A stretch of 40,768 bases of DNA from an uncultured Bacteroidales bacterium (GCA_949297215.1 CASFRV010000016.1:1-40768); one strand, 5' to 3'; positions 1 to 10,021 are shown, counted from the stretch's first letter. A program made the numbers and translations. The notes: a model not told the origin generated them from the letters alone.

Positions 1-10
1 TACGATGATA

Positions 11-147
11 GCCTCGAAGAGGCGTCTATACCCGAAGCCGCCACGGGCATAGCGACCTCTTCGAGGCCGACATCTCCACCCGTCACCCCACCTCGGGTTC
101 CGCTGCGCTCCACCCGAGGTTACTAATAGCCCGGCCTCTTCGAGGCC
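11..147. repeat. Cluster of short intergenic palindromes
   Basis: Three copies of a palindrome around CCTCTTCGAGG lie at 11-23, 56-68 and 133-147. Between the second and third is a hairpin with 9-bp arms (ACCTCGGGT at 90-98, ACCCGAGGT at 112-120). No reading frame here looks like a gene. The arrangement is that of a REP-like dispersed intergenic repeat; its upstream neighbour is outside the window. Role unknown. Confidence 0.6.
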
Positions 148-210
148 GTCACGCCTCACTGCCATCCCCATTCCGCCGCACGCTGTGGACACCTCATCAC
201 TCTTAGCCTA

Positions 211-359
211 CGGCTCGGAAAAGAAAAGAAAAACGAGTTTTCCTTTTCCTCTTCTCCCTCCTTGCACTCTTTGGCTCACGCCCAAGGTAGGCGGCGGCTC
301 GGAAGAGAAAAGAAAAACGAGTTTTCCTTTTCCTCTTCTCTCGCCTTGCACTACCTTTG
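211..359 (+). repeat. Tandemly duplicated polypurine/polypyrimidine module upstream of ychF
   Basis: A perfect 35-bp direct repeat occurs at 222-256 and 306-340, inside longer similar units (211-274 and 295-359). Each unit is a purine run followed by a pyrimidine run and is itself an imperfect inverted repeat. The downstream unit ends in an intact -7 box; the upstream unit ends in CACTCTTTGG, which has lost the TA of TAnnTTTG. This looks like a duplicated promoter region of which only the gene-proximal copy kept the core promoter. Confidence 0.75.
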
Positions 360-385
360 CACCGCGGCAGGAAAAAATTGCCGCG
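352..385 (+). promoter_or_regulatory. ychF promoter (-7 box) and 5'-UTR hairpin
   Basis: TACCTTTG at 352-359 matches the Bacteroidetes -7 consensus TAnnTTTG, placing the transcript start near 364-366. A hairpin with 7-bp arms (CGCGGCA 363-369, TGCCGCG 379-385) sits at the start of the predicted leader, about 28 nt before the ychF start codon. The same extended core, TTGCACTACCTTTGC, is found before the RNA methyltransferase gene at about 24.37 kb. Confidence 0.65.
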
Positions 386-412
386 AAGCTTCACAGACAT
401 ATATAATAAGGT

Positions 413-1516
413 ATGAGTTTACAATGTGGTATAGTCGGTTTACCCAACGTGGGCAAATCGACACTCTTCAATTGCCTGAGCAACGCCAAGGCGCAATCGG
501 CCAATTTCCCCTTCTGCACCATCGAGCCCAACGTGGGCGTCATCACCGTGCCCGACGAAAGGCTCACGAAGCTGGCCGAGCTGGTTCACCCGGGACGCAT
601 CGTCCCGACGACGGTCGAGATCGTCGACATCGCCGGCCTCGTCAAAGGCGCCTCGAAAGGCGAGGGTCTGGGCAACCAGTTCCTGGGCAACATACGCGAG
701 ACGGATGCCATCATCCACGTGCTGCGCTGCTTCGACGACTCGAACGTGGTACACGTCGACGGCAGCGTCGACCCCGTGCGCGACAAGGAGATTATAGACA
801 CGGAGCTCCAACTGAAAGACCTGGAAACGGTGGACAACCGCCTGCGCCGCGTCGAAAAGTCGGCACAGGTGGGAGGCGACAAGAACGCCAAGACCGAGTA
901 TGAGGTGCTCAAAGCCTATCGCGAAGCCTTGGAGCAGGGCAAGTCGGCCCGCACCGTGCAGTTCGACACGAAAGAGGAGCAGCAGGCCGCGCGCAACCTC
1001 TTCCTGCTGACGGCCAAACCGGTGCTTTACGTGTGCAACGTCGACGAAGCCTCGGCCGCCACGGGCAACGCCTACGTCGAGGCCGTGCGCCGCGCCGTGG
1101 CCGACGAGGGGGCCGAGATACTGGTGGTGGCCGCACAGACCGAGGCCGACATCGCCGAGCTCGAAACCTACGAGGAGCGCCAGATGTTCCTGAAAGACGC
1201 GGGACTCGAAGAGAGCGGCTGCAACCGTCTCATCAAAGCAGCCTATAAGATGCTCAACCTCGAAACGTTCATCACGGCCGGCGAGATGGAGGTCAAGGCC
1301 TGGACCTACCACAAGGGATGGAAGGCTCCGCAGTGTGCCGGAGTGATCCACACCGACTTTGAGAAAGGCTTCATCCGCGCCGAGGTGATCAAGTATGACG
1401 ACTACATCAAGTATGGCAGCGAGGCCGCCGTGCGCGAGGCCGGCCTGCTCCACGTCGAGGGCAAGGACTACGTCGTGCAGGACGGCGACATCATGCACTT
1501 CCGCTTCAACGTATAA
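413..1516 (+). CDS. ychF: Redox-regulated ATPase YchF (Obg-family)
   Basis: Cytoplasmic P-loop NTPase of the Obg/YchF group, which binds ATP rather than GTP and associates with ribosomes. The 367-residue product has the usual family length. The P-loop GLPNVGKS is at residues 9-16, the switch region [10 protein letters not shown] follows, and the G4 position reads NVDE (residues 209-212) instead of NKxD, the YchF hallmark explaining loss of GTP specificity. The C-terminal ~85 residues form the TGS domain. The start ATG at 413 follows an A/T-rich leader and a good -7 box. lgt follows after 18 nt, so the two are probably co-transcribed. Confidence 0.97.
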   Translation: MSLQCGIVGLPNVGKSTLFNCLSNAKAQSANFPFCTIEPNVGVITVPDERLTKLAELVHPGRIVPTTVEIVDIAGLVKGASKGEGLGNQFLGNIRETDAIIHVLRCFDDSNVVHVDGSVDPVRDKEIIDTELQLKDLETVDNRLRRVEKSAQVGGDKNAKTEYEVLKAYREALEQGKSARTVQFDTKEEQQAARNLFLLTAKPVLYVCNVDEASAATGNAYVEAVRRAVADEGAEILVVAAQTEADIAELETYEERQMFLKDAGLEESGCNRLIKAAYKMLNLETFITAGEMEVKAWTYHKGWKAPQCAGVIHTDFEKGFIRAEVIKYDDYIKYGSEAAVREAGLLHVEGKDYVVQDGDIMHFRFNV

Positions 1517-1534
1517 GCCAAAACGCCACACGCC

Positions 1535-2413
1535 ATGCTCGAAACCATCATCTGGAACCCCGACATCACGGCCTTCCACATCGGCAGCTTCGCCGTGCGC
1601 TGGTATTCGCTCTGCTGGTGCGTGGGGCTGGCCGCCGCCTATCTCATCGTGGCCCGCCTCTACAAGCAGCAGGGCATCCCGCAGGAAAAGTTCGACCCGC
1701 TGTTTCTCTACTGCTTCGTGGGCATCCTGCTCGGCTCCCGCCTGGGCCACTGCCTGCTCTACCAGCCCGGCTACTTCCTGACGCACCCCATCGAGATGTT
1801 CCTGCCCATCGGCCGCACCGCCGACGGCGGCTGGCGCTGCACGGGCTATGCGGGCCTGGCCAGCCACGGCGGCACCGTGGGCCTCATGCTCGCCCTGTGG
1901 CTCTACGTGCGCCGCACGAAGGTCAACCTCATGCGCGTGCTCGACAACGTGGCCATCGCCACGCCCGCCACGGCCTGCTGCATCCGCGTGGGCAACCTGA
2001 TGAACTCCGAAATTGTGGGCAAACCCACCGATTCGCCCCTGGGCTTCGTCTTCGTGCAGAACCACGGCGAAACCTTTGCCCGCTACCCGGCACAGCTCTT
2101 CGAGGCCGCGGCCTATCTGCTCATCTTCTTCGTTGGCCTGTGGCTCTACCGCCGCATGCGCCGCCGCGTGGGCACGGGCTTCTTCTTCGGCTTCTGCCTG
2201 CTCACCATCTTTGCCTTCCGCTTCGCCGTGGAGTTTCTCAAAGAAGTGCAGGAGCCGTGGGAGCTGCGCATGGAGGCCCTCATCGGGCTCAACCAGGGCC
2301 AGGTGCTCAGCATACCTTTTATAATAATAGGCCTCTACTGCCTCGTGGGCGGGAAATACTGCCTCAAACTGGGGGAGCCAACGGACGAAAACAAGAAAAA
2401 AACGCCACTTTAA
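1535..2413 (+). CDS. lgt: Prolipoprotein diacylglyceryl transferase
   Basis: Inner-membrane enzyme that transfers diacylglycerol from phosphatidylglycerol to the lipobox cysteine of prolipoproteins, the first step of lipoprotein maturation. The 292-residue protein is hydrophobic, with about seven membrane segments. H111 in ASHGG and R151 in RVGNLMNSEIVG correspond by motif to the essential His and Arg of E. coli Lgt; the family signature is RxGNxxNxE. Two predicted lipoproteins are encoded immediately downstream, which are likely substrates. Lies 18 nt after ychF in the same direction. Confidence 0.96.
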   Translation: MLETIIWNPDITAFHIGSFAVRWYSLCWCVGLAAAYLIVARLYKQQGIPQEKFDPLFLYCFVGILLGSRLGHCLLYQPGYFLTHPIEMFLPIGRTADGGWRCTGYAGLASHGGTVGLMLALWLYVRRTKVNLMRVLDNVAIATPATACCIRVGNLMNSEIVGKPTDSPLGFVFVQNHGETFARYPAQLFEAAAYLLIFFVGLWLYRRMRRRVGTGFFFGFCLLTIFAFRFAVEFLKEVQEPWELRMEALIGLNQGQVLSIPFIIIGLYCLVGGKYCLKLGEPTDENKKKTPL

Positions 2414-2467
2414 CACTTTGTAAGAAAAAAGAAAGGCTTCAGACGAACGCAGTATTAGAATAATATT

Positions 2468-2475
2468 TACCTTTG
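2468..2475 (+). promoter_or_regulatory. -7 box for TPR lipoprotein gene
   Basis: TACCTTTG matches TAnnTTTG and lies 62 nt before the chosen start codon at 2538. No clear TTTG -33 element is visible at the usual distance. Confidence 0.55.
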
Positions 2476-2537
2476 CCCCCGTAGACGGCTACATGATAGC
2501 CGCCGAAAGAAAAAGAAACGATATAAAACAAACAGAT

Positions 2538-4238
2538 ATGCAAAGCAAACTGTACGTATCAATGGCTCTTGCCGGCACGCTGGTGTTGAGCTCGTGCGGA
2601 AAGCTGGGAGACCTCTCTGCCGACAACTTCACCGTAACGCCCTCGCCCATGGAGGCCGTGGCCGGCAAGGTACCCGTAACCATCAACGGACGCTTCCCTG
2701 AAAAATATATGAAGAAGAAGGCCGTTGTGACGGTCATCCCCGTCCTGAAATACAACGGCACGCAGACCGTAGGCCAGAGCGCCACGTTCCAAGGTGAAAA
2801 GGTGGAAGGCAACGACCAGACCATCAACTATAAGGTGGGCGGCAGCTACACGATGAAGAACACGTTCGCCTACGTGCCCGAGATGCAGAAGAGCGAACTC
2901 TACCTCACGTTCGAAGCCCGCGTGGGCAAGCGCACCGTCGAAGTGCCCGAAGTGAAGGTGGCCGACGGCGTCATCGCCACGTCGACGCTCGTAAGCAGCA
3001 CGGTGGGCAGCGCCACGACGAGCATCGCCCCCGATGCCTACCAGCAGATCATTGCTCAGCAGAAAGAAGCTCAGATCAAATACCTCATCCAGCAGTACAA
3101 CGTACGCAGCAGCGAGCTGAAGAGCGCTTCCGTTCAGGAGTTCCTGCAAACGCTGCGCGACATCAAGGCCGACCAGAAGGGCTACAAGCTCGACAACATC
3201 GAGGTTTCGGCCTACGCATCGCCCGATGGCGGCGTCAAGCTCAACACGACGCTGGCCGAAAACCGCGAAAAGTCCTCGACCAAGTACGTGAAAGGACAGC
3301 TCAAAGACATCGAGCTCGATGCCAACGTCGATGCAAAATACACGGCACAGGACTGGGACGGCTTCCAGAAGCTCGTTTCCGAAAGCAACATCCAGGACAA
3401 AGACGTCATCCTGCGCGTTCTCTCCATGTACAGCGACCCCGAAGAGCGTGAAACGCAGATCCGCAACCTGTCGGCTGCCTTCCGCGAACTGGCCGACGAG
3501 ATACTGCCCGAGCTGCGCCGCGCACGCCTGACCATCAACTACAACCTCATCGGACGTACCGACGCCGAAATCAAGGCTCAGTACAAGGACGACGCCACGA
3601 AGCTCTCGGTTGAAGAGATGCTCTACGCTGCCACGCTGACGGACAACGCTGCCGAGCAGGAAGACATCTACAAGACGACGGCCAAGAACTATCCCAACGA
3701 CTACCGTGCCTACAACAACCTGGCACAGCTTGCCTACCAGAAAGGCGACCTCAACGCTGCAAAGAGCTATCTCGACCAGGCCGCACGCCTGAAAGCTGAT
3801 GCTCCCGAAGTGAACGCCAACTACGCACTCGTAGCATTGGCTGAGGGCAACGTTGAAAAGGCCGAAAGCTACCTGGCCAAGGCTTCCGCAGCCAAAAACT
3901 ACAACGAAATCCTCGGCAACCTGCAAATTGCCAAAGGCAACTACGCACAAGCCGCACAAAGCCTGAGCGGTGTGAACACCAACAGCGCTGCTCTCGCACA
4001 AATCCTCAACAAAGACTACACGAGCGCCTCTGCCACGCTTTCCAAAGTGGCCAACGCCGACGCTATGACGAGCTATCTCAAAGCCATCGTAGCCGCCCGC
4101 ACCAACCAGAGCTCGGCCGTAGTGAGCAACCTGAGAGACGCCATCTCCAAAGATGCCAGCTTGAAGGACCGCGCTGCTAAGGATTTGGAATTCGCCGCCC
4201 TCTTCGGCGATGCCAGCTTCCAGAGCTTGGTGAAATAA
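2538..4238 (+). CDS. TPR-repeat outer-envelope lipoprotein with OmpA-like segment
   Basis: Predicted lipoprotein of 566 residues. An upstream in-frame ATG at 2493 exists, but starting at 2538 gives a clean lipoprotein signal (KLYVSMALAGTLVLSSC, lipid-modified Cys20) and a normal distance from the -7 box. After a beta-rich N-terminal part (about 25-150), residues around 235-270 carry a motif like OmpA-family peptidoglycan-binding domains (VSAYASPDGG...NTTLAENR). The C-terminal third has tetratricopeptide repeats, for example around YPNDYRAYNNLAQLAYQKGD. Family members occur widely in Bacteroidales, but I do not know a demonstrated function; a scaffold in the cell envelope is plausible. Codon use is typical of a well-expressed gene. 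Confidence 0.85.
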   Translation: MQSKLYVSMALAGTLVLSSCGKLGDLSADNFTVTPSPMEAVAGKVPVTINGRFPEKYMKKKAVVTVIPVLKYNGTQTVGQSATFQGEKVEGNDQTINYKVGGSYTMKNTFAYVPEMQKSELYLTFEARVGKRTVEVPEVKVADGVIATSTLVSSTVGSATTSIAPDAYQQIIAQQKEAQIKYLIQQYNVRSSELKSASVQEFLQTLRDIKADQKGYKLDNIEVSAYASPDGGVKLNTTLAENREKSSTKYVKGQLKDIELDANVDAKYTAQDWDGFQKLVSESNIQDKDVILRVLSMYSDPEERETQIRNLSAAFRELADEILPELRRARLTINYNLIGRTDAEIKAQYKDDATKLSVEEMLYAATLTDNAAEQEDIYKTTAKNYPNDYRAYNNLAQLAYQKGDLNAAKSYLDQAARLKADAPEVNANYALVALAEGNVEKAESYLAKASAAKNYNEILGNLQIAKGNYAQAAQSLSGVNTNSAALAQILNKDYTSASATLSKVANADAMTSYLKAIVAARTNQSSAVVSNLRDAISKDASLKDRAAKDLEFAALFGDASFQSLVK

Positions 4239-4487
4239 CAAGAGGTTCCTAAATTTGGACGTCAGCGGACGTTATTTATATTTTTTATTTTAAGGTTAAT
4301 ACAAGGTTATATGTGGATAGGGTGTGTCGTGAGATACGCCCTATTTTTTCTTTTCGTTCGGAGCTCGCATGCCTGCGGGAAACGCTGGGGAACGGCGGCG
4401 CCAACATGCAAAGCTGATGCACGCCATACACCGGAAACAAAGCAGACAAACGCCATCGGACCGACGAGACACAAACCCATCACGACA
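4239..4487 (+). other. Intergenic leader with weak terminator-like hairpin
   Basis: A 5-bp hairpin (ACGTC 4259-4263, GACGT 4268-4272) is followed by a T-rich stretch, compatible with a weak intrinsic terminator for the TPR lipoprotein gene. The remainder is open in the frame of the next gene back to 4311, but that extension has no lipoprotein signal and is probably untranslated. No convincing TAnnTTTG box was found. Confidence 0.3.
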
Positions 4488-5498
4488 ATGACGAAAGCAA
4501 CCCTCTTAACGGCCCTGCTCACGGGCTGCATCGTGCTGACATCCTGCGGACTGCCAAAGGACAGAGTGCGCATCGAAGGCAAATTCAACCACATCAGCCA
4601 GGCCGAGTTCTACGTTTACAGCGAGGACGGCGCCATCGACGGCATGGACACCGTGCGCATCGAGGACGGCGAGTTCGTCTACGAGCGCCAGCTCACCGAC
4701 ACGGCCATCCTGACGCTGCTCTACCCCAATTTCTCCGAAATGTATGTGGTGGCCACCCCGGGCGCCACCATCGAGATGGAGGGCGACGCCGGCCGCCTTG
4801 GAGAAATGGCGGTCAAAGGGACAACAGACAACGAAGAACTCACGAAATTCCGCCTTCAACAGCTCAACAAACCCGAGGGCAACGTACGCCTGGCCGCGGC
4901 CGAATACATCCGCACGCATGCTGCGTCGCGGGCAGCCGTCGTGCTCTTCAAGCAATACTTTGCCAAAGACAAGCGGGCCGACGCCACCACCGCGCTCGCC
5001 CTGCTCGACGCCTTGCGCAAGGCGCGGCCCAAAGATTTGTCGGTGACGAGCATGCACTCGATGCTGGCCCCGCTGCTTCGCAACAGCGTGGGGCGCAAAA
5101 TGACGCCCTTCAAAGCCAAAGACCTCGATGGAAAAACCATCGACAGCAACAACTACCGCGGCAAACCGCTGCTCGTGGCTTTCTGGGCCTCGTGGAACAG
5201 CGACTGCCTCGTGTGGCTCGACCTGCTGCGCCGCTACGAAAAGCTCTACGGCGACAAGATGTCGTTTCTGCACGTCTCGCTCGACGCCGACGTAGAGCAA
5301 TGCCGCAAGCAAGTCAAGACCGACACGCTGCGCTCGCCCGTGCTGTGCGACGGCGGTGCGTTTTCGTCGCCCCTCGTCGGCCGCCTGGGCGTGCGCTACC
5401 TGCCCGACGTCATGATTGTTGACGCCTCGGGCACCATCGTGGCCCGCAACCTGAAACAGGACGAGCTGCGCGACGCCATAGAAAAGGCCGTAAAATGA
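4488..5498 (+). CDS. DUF4369/thioredoxin-fold lipoprotein, resolving-type Cys only
   Basis: 336-residue predicted lipoprotein. Start at 4488 gives a lipobox (IVLTSC, Cys20); the longer frame from 4311 does not. The N-terminal half (about 25-115) resembles DUF4369, and residues 205-336 form a TlpA/ResA-like thioredoxin domain, with cis-Pro at L305-P306. The active site reads W236-N-S-D-C240 where TlpA proteins have WCxxC, so the nucleophilic first cysteine is replaced by Asn. It therefore should not act as an ordinary dithiol reductase; it may be a structural or mixed-disulfide-forming paralogue. comM follows after 21 nt. Confidence 0.85.
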   Translation: MTKATLLTALLTGCIVLTSCGLPKDRVRIEGKFNHISQAEFYVYSEDGAIDGMDTVRIEDGEFVYERQLTDTAILTLLYPNFSEMYVVATPGATIEMEGDAGRLGEMAVKGTTDNEELTKFRLQQLNKPEGNVRLAAAEYIRTHAASRAAVVLFKQYFAKDKRADATTALALLDALRKARPKDLSVTSMHSMLAPLLRNSVGRKMTPFKAKDLDGKTIDSNNYRGKPLLVAFWASWNSDCLVWLDLLRRYEKLYGDKMSFLHVSLDADVEQCRKQVKTDTLRSPVLCDGGAFSSPLVGRLGVRYLPDVMIVDASGTIVARNLKQDELRDAIEKAVK

Positions 5499-5519
5499 CA
5501 TAAACCCTCTCTCCTGCCT

Positions 5520-7061
5520 ATGCTTGCCAAAGTGAACTGCGCAGCCGTCAACGGCCTCTCGGTCATCCCCGTATCGGTGGAGGTCAACGCCACGAAAGGG
5601 ATGAACAACGTCTTCATGGTGGGGCTGCCCGACAACGCCGTGCGCGAGAGCCGCATGCGCGTGTTTTCGGCTCTGAGCAACTCCAAGTTCCACCTCTCGT
5701 CGCTCAACGTCACCATCAACTTTGCACCGGCCGACGTGCGCAAGGAAGGCAGCGGCTACGACCTGCCGCTGGCCATCGGCCTACTGGCCGCCACAAAGCT
5801 GGTCGAAACGACGCTGCTGCCCGACACCCTCCTCGTGGGCGAGCTGGGGCTCGACGGCAGCGTGCGGCCCGTGCGCGGCGTCCTGCCCATGGCCATCGAA
5901 GCCCGCAAGCGCGGCTACCGTCGCTTCGTCGTGCCTGCCGACAACGTGCGCGAGGCCGCCGTGGTGAACCGCCTGGAAGTGTATGGCGTCGAGACGCTGA
6001 AAGAAGTGGTCGACTTCCTCAACGGGAAAGGCGGCCCTGAACCCACCATAGTCAACACGCGTGAAGAGTTTTACGCCACCCGCGAACAGACCGACTGCGA
6101 CTTTGCCGACGTGAAAGGGCAGGAGAGCGTGAAACGTGCCTTCGAAGTGGCTGCTGCAGGCGGCCACAACCTGCTGCTCGTGGGCAGTCCCGGCTGCGGC
6201 AAGAGCATGATGGCCAAAAGGCTGCCTTCGATCCTGCCACCCCTCTCACCGGCCGAAAGCCTCGAAACGACGCAAATCCACTCCATCGCAGGCAAGCTCG
6301 GCCACAACGTGTCGCTCATCACGCAGCGGCCCTTCCGCAGCCCTCACCACACCATTTCCGACGTAGCGCTCATAGGTGGCGGCTCGTCGCTGCAACCGGG
6401 CGAAATCAGCCTGGCCCACAACGGCGTGCTCTTCCTCGACGAGCTGCCCGAGTTCAGCCGCGCGGCCCTCGAAACGCTGCGCCAGCCGCTCGAAGACCGC
6501 GTCATCACCATCTCGCGCGCCAAATACACGGCCACGCTGCCCTGCTCCTTCCAGCTCGTGGCCTCGATGAACCCCTGTCCCTGCGGCTATTACAACCATC
6601 CCACGCACCGCTGTACCTGCTCGCCGGGACAGATCCACCGCTACATGAGCAAAATCTCAGGCCCGCTGCTCGACCGCATCGACATCCAGGTGGAGGTGAC
6701 ACCCGTTCCCCTCGAAGACCTGGCCAAAGCCCCCGCCGGCGAGAGCAGCGCCACCATACGCAGCCGCGTGGTCGGCGCCCGCGAGGTACAGCGCCTGCGC
6801 TTTGCCAACGAACCCGGCACCCACTGCAACGCCCGCATGACAGCCCGCCAGCTCGAACGCTACGCCCGTCCCGACGAAGCGGGCCTGCGCGCCCTGGCCG
6901 ACGCCATGAAGCGTTTCGACCTCTCCGCCCGCGCCTACGAACGCATCCTGAAGGTGGCCCGCACCATCGCCGACCTCGACGGCAGCGAGCACATATCGCT
7001 CCCCCACGTGGCCGAAGCCGTCGGCTACCGCAATCTCGACCGCCAGTCGTGGGGCGAATGA
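5520..7061 (+). CDS. comM: YifB/ComM-family Mg-chelatase-like AAA+ ATPase
   Basis: 513 residues, normal for the family. The N-terminal ~165 residues form the ChlI/Lon-protease-like fold. The AAA+ core follows with Walker A GSPGCGKS at residues 222-229, Walker B FLDELPEF, and the Cys-rich MNPCPCGYYNHP segment typical of YifB proteins; the C-terminal Mg_chelatase_C helical domain ends the protein. In Vibrio and Haemophilus ComM is a hexameric helicase that promotes branch migration during transformation; in Bacteroidales the role is unproven. The gene is convergent with mutS. Confidence 0.95.
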   Translation: MLAKVNCAAVNGLSVIPVSVEVNATKGMNNVFMVGLPDNAVRESRMRVFSALSNSKFHLSSLNVTINFAPADVRKEGSGYDLPLAIGLLAATKLVETTLLPDTLLVGELGLDGSVRPVRGVLPMAIEARKRGYRRFVVPADNVREAAVVNRLEVYGVETLKEVVDFLNGKGGPEPTIVNTREEFYATREQTDCDFADVKGQESVKRAFEVAAAGGHNLLLVGSPGCGKSMMAKRLPSILPPLSPAESLETTQIHSIAGKLGHNVSLITQRPFRSPHHTISDVALIGGGSSLQPGEISLAHNGVLFLDELPEFSRAALETLRQPLEDRVITISRAKYTATLPCSFQLVASMNPCPCGYYNHPTHRCTCSPGQIHRYMSKISGPLLDRIDIQVEVTPVPLEDLAKAPAGESSATIRSRVVGAREVQRLRFANEPGTHCNARMTARQLERYARPDEAGLRALADAMKRFDLSARAYERILKVARTIADLDGSEHISLPHVAEAVGYRNLDRQSWGE

Positions 7062-7137
7062 CGTGCTGCCCTCGCTGCTGTCGATGAGTGGCGAAGCACT
7101 TCTCCACCACCGCCCGCCGACACGACAAGGCGAAAGC

Positions 7138-7182
7138 AAAAACGGCCTCCCCGCAGCTTCTTGGCAAAGCTGCGGGGAGGCC
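7138..7182 (-). terminator. mutS intrinsic terminator between convergent genes
   Basis: Perfect 16-bp inverted repeat (7144-7159 and 7167-7182, 7-nt loop), very GC-rich. Read on the minus strand it is followed by G then five T (A5 at 7138-7142), so it is a canonical terminator for mutS. The hairpin would also form in the comM transcript but lacks a U-tract there. Confidence 0.85.
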
Positions 7183-7219
7183 GGCTTATGTGCGCCCGTC
7201 GCGACGCACAGGGGCGCAA

Positions 7220-9862
7220 CTACTGTTTCTTCTTCCTGCCCGATTGCGTCGCCGGGCTCACGATGCGCTTGATGTCGTTGAGCTTGTTGAGCGCCTCGAT
7301 GGGCGTGAGGCGGTCGATGTCGAGATGGAGTATTTCGTCGCGTATCTGTTTGAGCACGGGGTCGTCCAGCTGGAAGAAATTGAGCTGCATGCCGTCGGTC
7401 GAGGGGGCTTCGGCTTGCGCAGGCGTGAGGGGCACGCCCCCGGCGCGGGCCCCGGCCTCTTCCAGGCGGTGCAGGATCTCCTCGGCGCGCCTGACGATGC
7501 CGCGGGGCATGCCGGCGAGCTTGGCCACGTGGATGCCGAACGAATGCTCGGAGCCGCCGGGCATAAGCTTGCGCAGGAAGACCACGCGGCCGCCCGCCTC
7601 CTTGACCGACACGTTGTAGTTTTTGACGCGCGGATAGAGCTTTTCCATCTCGTTGAGCTCGTGGTAGTGGGTGGCGAAGAGGGTGCGCGCCGGGGCGTGC
7701 GGGTTTTCGTGGATATACTCCACGATGGCCCATGCAATGGAGATGCCGTCGTACGTGGACGTGCCGCGCCCCAGCTCGTCGAAGAGCACAAGGCTGCGCT
7801 GCGTCAGGTTGTTCATGATGTTGGCGGCCTCGCTCATCTCCACCATGAACGTGCTCTCGCCCACGGAGATGTTGTCGCTGGCGCCCACGCGGGTGAATAT
7901 CTTGTCGACGAGGCCCACGCGTGCGCTCTCGGCCGGCACGAACGAGCCTATCTGAGCCAGGAGCGTGATGAGGGCCGTCTGGCGCAGCAGGGCGCTCTTG
8001 CCCGCCATGTTGGGGCCGGTGACGATGATAATCTGCTGCCCCGTCGTGTCGAGCAGCACGTCGTTGGCCACATACTCCTCGCCGGCGGGCATGAGCGTCT
8101 CGATGACGGGGTGGCGGCCGCCGCGTATGTCGAGCACGAGGCCGTCGTCCACCACGGGGCGCACGTAGCGGCGCTCGGCGGCCACGGTGGCCAGGGCGTG
8201 GTAGCAGTCGAGCGTGGCCAGGGCCAGGGCGTCCTGCTGCAAGGGGGCTATGTAGCGCGCGGCGGCCTGCACCAGCTCGGCGTAGAGGCGCTGTTCGAGG
8301 CTCAGTATCTTGTCCTCGGCGCCCAATATCTTTTCCTCATATTCTTTCAGCTCCTGCGTGATGTAGCGCTCGGCGCCCACGAGCGTCTGCTTGCGCACCC
8401 ATTCGGCAGGCACCTGGTCCTTGTACGTGTTGCGCACTTCGAGGTAGTAGCCGAAGACGTTGTTGAAGCCCACCTTGAGGCTGGCGATGCCCGTGGCCTC
8501 AATTTCGCGCTGCTGCAAGCGCAGCAGATAGTCCTTGCCCGAGGTGGAGATGGCCCTCAGCTCGTCGAGCTCGGCGTTCACGCCGTCAGCCATGTATCCC
8601 CCCTTGGCGGTGAGCACGGGCGGGTCGGGCCTCAGTTCGCGGGCTATGCGGTCGTGCAGCTCCGTGAGGGGGTCCATCCGGCGGCCCAAGGTCACGATGC
8701 TTTCCTGCCCGCTGTCGAGGCAAGCGCGGCGCAGCTCGGCCACACATTCGAGGGCCATGCGCAGCTGCTGCATCTCGCGCGGGTTGACGCGCCCCACGGC
8801 CACCTTCGACACCGTGCGCTCCACGTCGCCCGTGCGCGGGAGCTCGTCGTCGCACATACGGCCGAACGCCGGGTCGCGGAAGAAGTGTTCCACGCCGTCC
8901 TGCCGCCGCACGATTTCGTCCACGGAGCGCAGCGGGAAGAGCACCCAGCGGTGCAGCTGCCGCGCGCCCATCGGCGTGCGGGTGCGGTCGATGACGCCCA
9001 ACAGCGACGTGCCCTCCTCGTTCATGGGCGCCACCAGTTCGAGGTTGCGCACGGTAAACTTGTCGAGCCTCACGTAGCGGTCTTCCTCGATGCGTGCCAG
9101 GCGCGTGATGTGGGCCGTCTGCGTGTGCTGCGTCTGTTCGAGATAGGTCAGGATGGCGCCTGCCGCCGTGATGGCCGCATGCAGGTGGTCCACGCCGAAG
9201 CCTTTCAAGTTTTTCACCTCGAAATGTTTGAGCAGCTTCTCGCGCGAGTTGGTTTCAGAGAAAGCCCAGTCGTCCAGCTCGAAGGTAAAATGCTTCGACC
9301 CGAAGTAGCTTTCCAGGCGCTCGCGGCGCCCACGCTCCACCAGTATCTCCTTCGGCGCAAAGCCCGAGAGCAGCTTGTCGACATACTCGGGCGTGCCCTC
9401 GGCCATGAGAAACTCGCCCGTCGATATGTCGAGCAGCGACAGGCCGATGCTGGTGCTCGTAAAGTGGACGGCTGCCAGGAAGTTGTTTTCGCGGCTGTCC
9501 AGGATGTTGTCGCTCATGGCCACGCCCGGCGTCACCAGCTCGGTGATGCCCCGTTTGACGAGCTTTTTCGCCAGTTTGGGGTCTTCCAGCTGGTCGCAGA
9601 TGGCCACGCGGAAGCCCGCCCTGATGAGCCGCGGCAGATAGGTGTCGAGCGCATGGTGCGGGAAGCCTGCCATCTCCGTCGAGGCCTGCCCCTTGTTGTT
9701 GCGCCGGGTGAGCGTGATGCCCAGCACCTGCGAGGCCGTCACGGCGTCGCCACAGTAGGTTTCGTAGAAGTCGCCGCAGCGAAAGAGCAGTATCGCGTCG
9801 GGATGTTTCGCCTTCAGGTCGTGAAACTGCCGCATCATCGGTGTCAATTCGTCTTTGGCCAT
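7220..9862 (-). CDS. mutS: DNA mismatch repair protein MutS
   Basis: Mismatch-recognition ATPase that initiates methyl-independent mismatch repair together with MutL. 880 residues, usual MutS1 length. The mismatch-stacking motif FYE is at F32-Y33-E34. The connector, lever and clamp domains fill the middle. The C-terminal ABC-type ATPase has Walker A GPNMAGKS near residue 614, followed by the ST(F)MVEM signature and Walker [17 protein letters not shown]. The C-terminus carries a short Lys-rich tail. A -7 box lies 32 nt upstream. No mutL is present in the window. Confidence 0.98.
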   Translation of the reverse strand: MAKDELTPMMRQFHDLKAKHPDAILLFRCGDFYETYCGDAVTASQVLGITLTRRNNKGQASTEMAGFPHHALDTYLPRLIRAGFRVAICDQLEDPKLAKKLVKRGITELVTPGVAMSDNILDSRENNFLAAVHFTSTSIGLSLLDISTGEFLMAEGTPEYVDKLLSGFAPKEILVERGRRERLESYFGSKHFTFELDDWAFSETNSREKLLKHFEVKNLKGFGVDHLHAAITAAGAILTYLEQTQHTQTAHITRLARIEEDRYVRLDKFTVRNLELVAPMNEEGTSLLGVIDRTRTPMGARQLHRWVLFPLRSVDEIVRRQDGVEHFFRDPAFGRMCDDELPRTGDVERTVSKVAVGRVNPREMQQLRMALECVAELRRACLDSGQESIVTLGRRMDPLTELHDRIARELRPDPPVLTAKGGYMADGVNAELDELRAISTSGKDYLLRLQQREIEATGIASLKVGFNNVFGYYLEVRNTYKDQVPAEWVRKQTLVGAERYITQELKEYEEKILGAEDKILSLEQRLYAELVQAAARYIAPLQQDALALATLDCYHALATVAAERRYVRPVVDDGLVLDIRGGRHPVIETLMPAGEEYVANDVLLDTTGQQIIIVTGPNMAGKSALLRQTALITLLAQIGSFVPAESARVGLVDKIFTRVGASDNISVGESTFMVEMSEAANIMNNLTQRSLVLFDELGRGTSTYDGISIAWAIVEYIHENPHAPARTLFATHYHELNEMEKLYPRVKNYNVSVKEAGGRVVFLRKLMPGGSEHSFGIHVAKLAGMPRGIVRRAEEILHRLEEAGARAGGVPLTPAQAEAPSTDGMQLNFFQLDDPVLKQIRDEILHLDIDRLTPIEALNKLNDIKRIVSPATQSGRKKKQ

Positions 9863-9893
9863 GAGCTTGTGTGGGTCGTTTTTGTATTGGCAG

Positions 9894-9901
9894 CAAAGAT
9901 A
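9894..9901 (-). promoter_or_regulatory. mutS -7 box
   Basis: On the minus strand this reads TATCTTTG, matching TAnnTTTG, 32 nt before the mutS ATG. No good -33 TTTG was found. Confidence 0.6.
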
Positions 9902-9991
9902 CGAAAAATATCGGCCTCCGGTTTTCTCCCGGGAGCGGGCAAAGCGCCCGGCAACGGCGGGCTGAACAAAACGAATGGGGAGGTTTCCGGG

Positions 9992-10021
9992 AAAAACAAC
10001 GAACGCTCCTCAGCGCTCGTT
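9992..10021 (-). terminator. Terminator overlapping the stop codon of the PIN toxin gene
   Basis: Arms at 10012-10021 and 9998-10007 form a 10-bp stem (one G-U pair in the minus-strand RNA) with a 4-nt loop, followed on that strand by G then five T. The upstream arm contains the last codons of the toxin gene, and the stop codon TGA (10010-10012) sits at the stem-loop junction, so translation to the stop would overlap the terminator. Confidence 0.75.
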
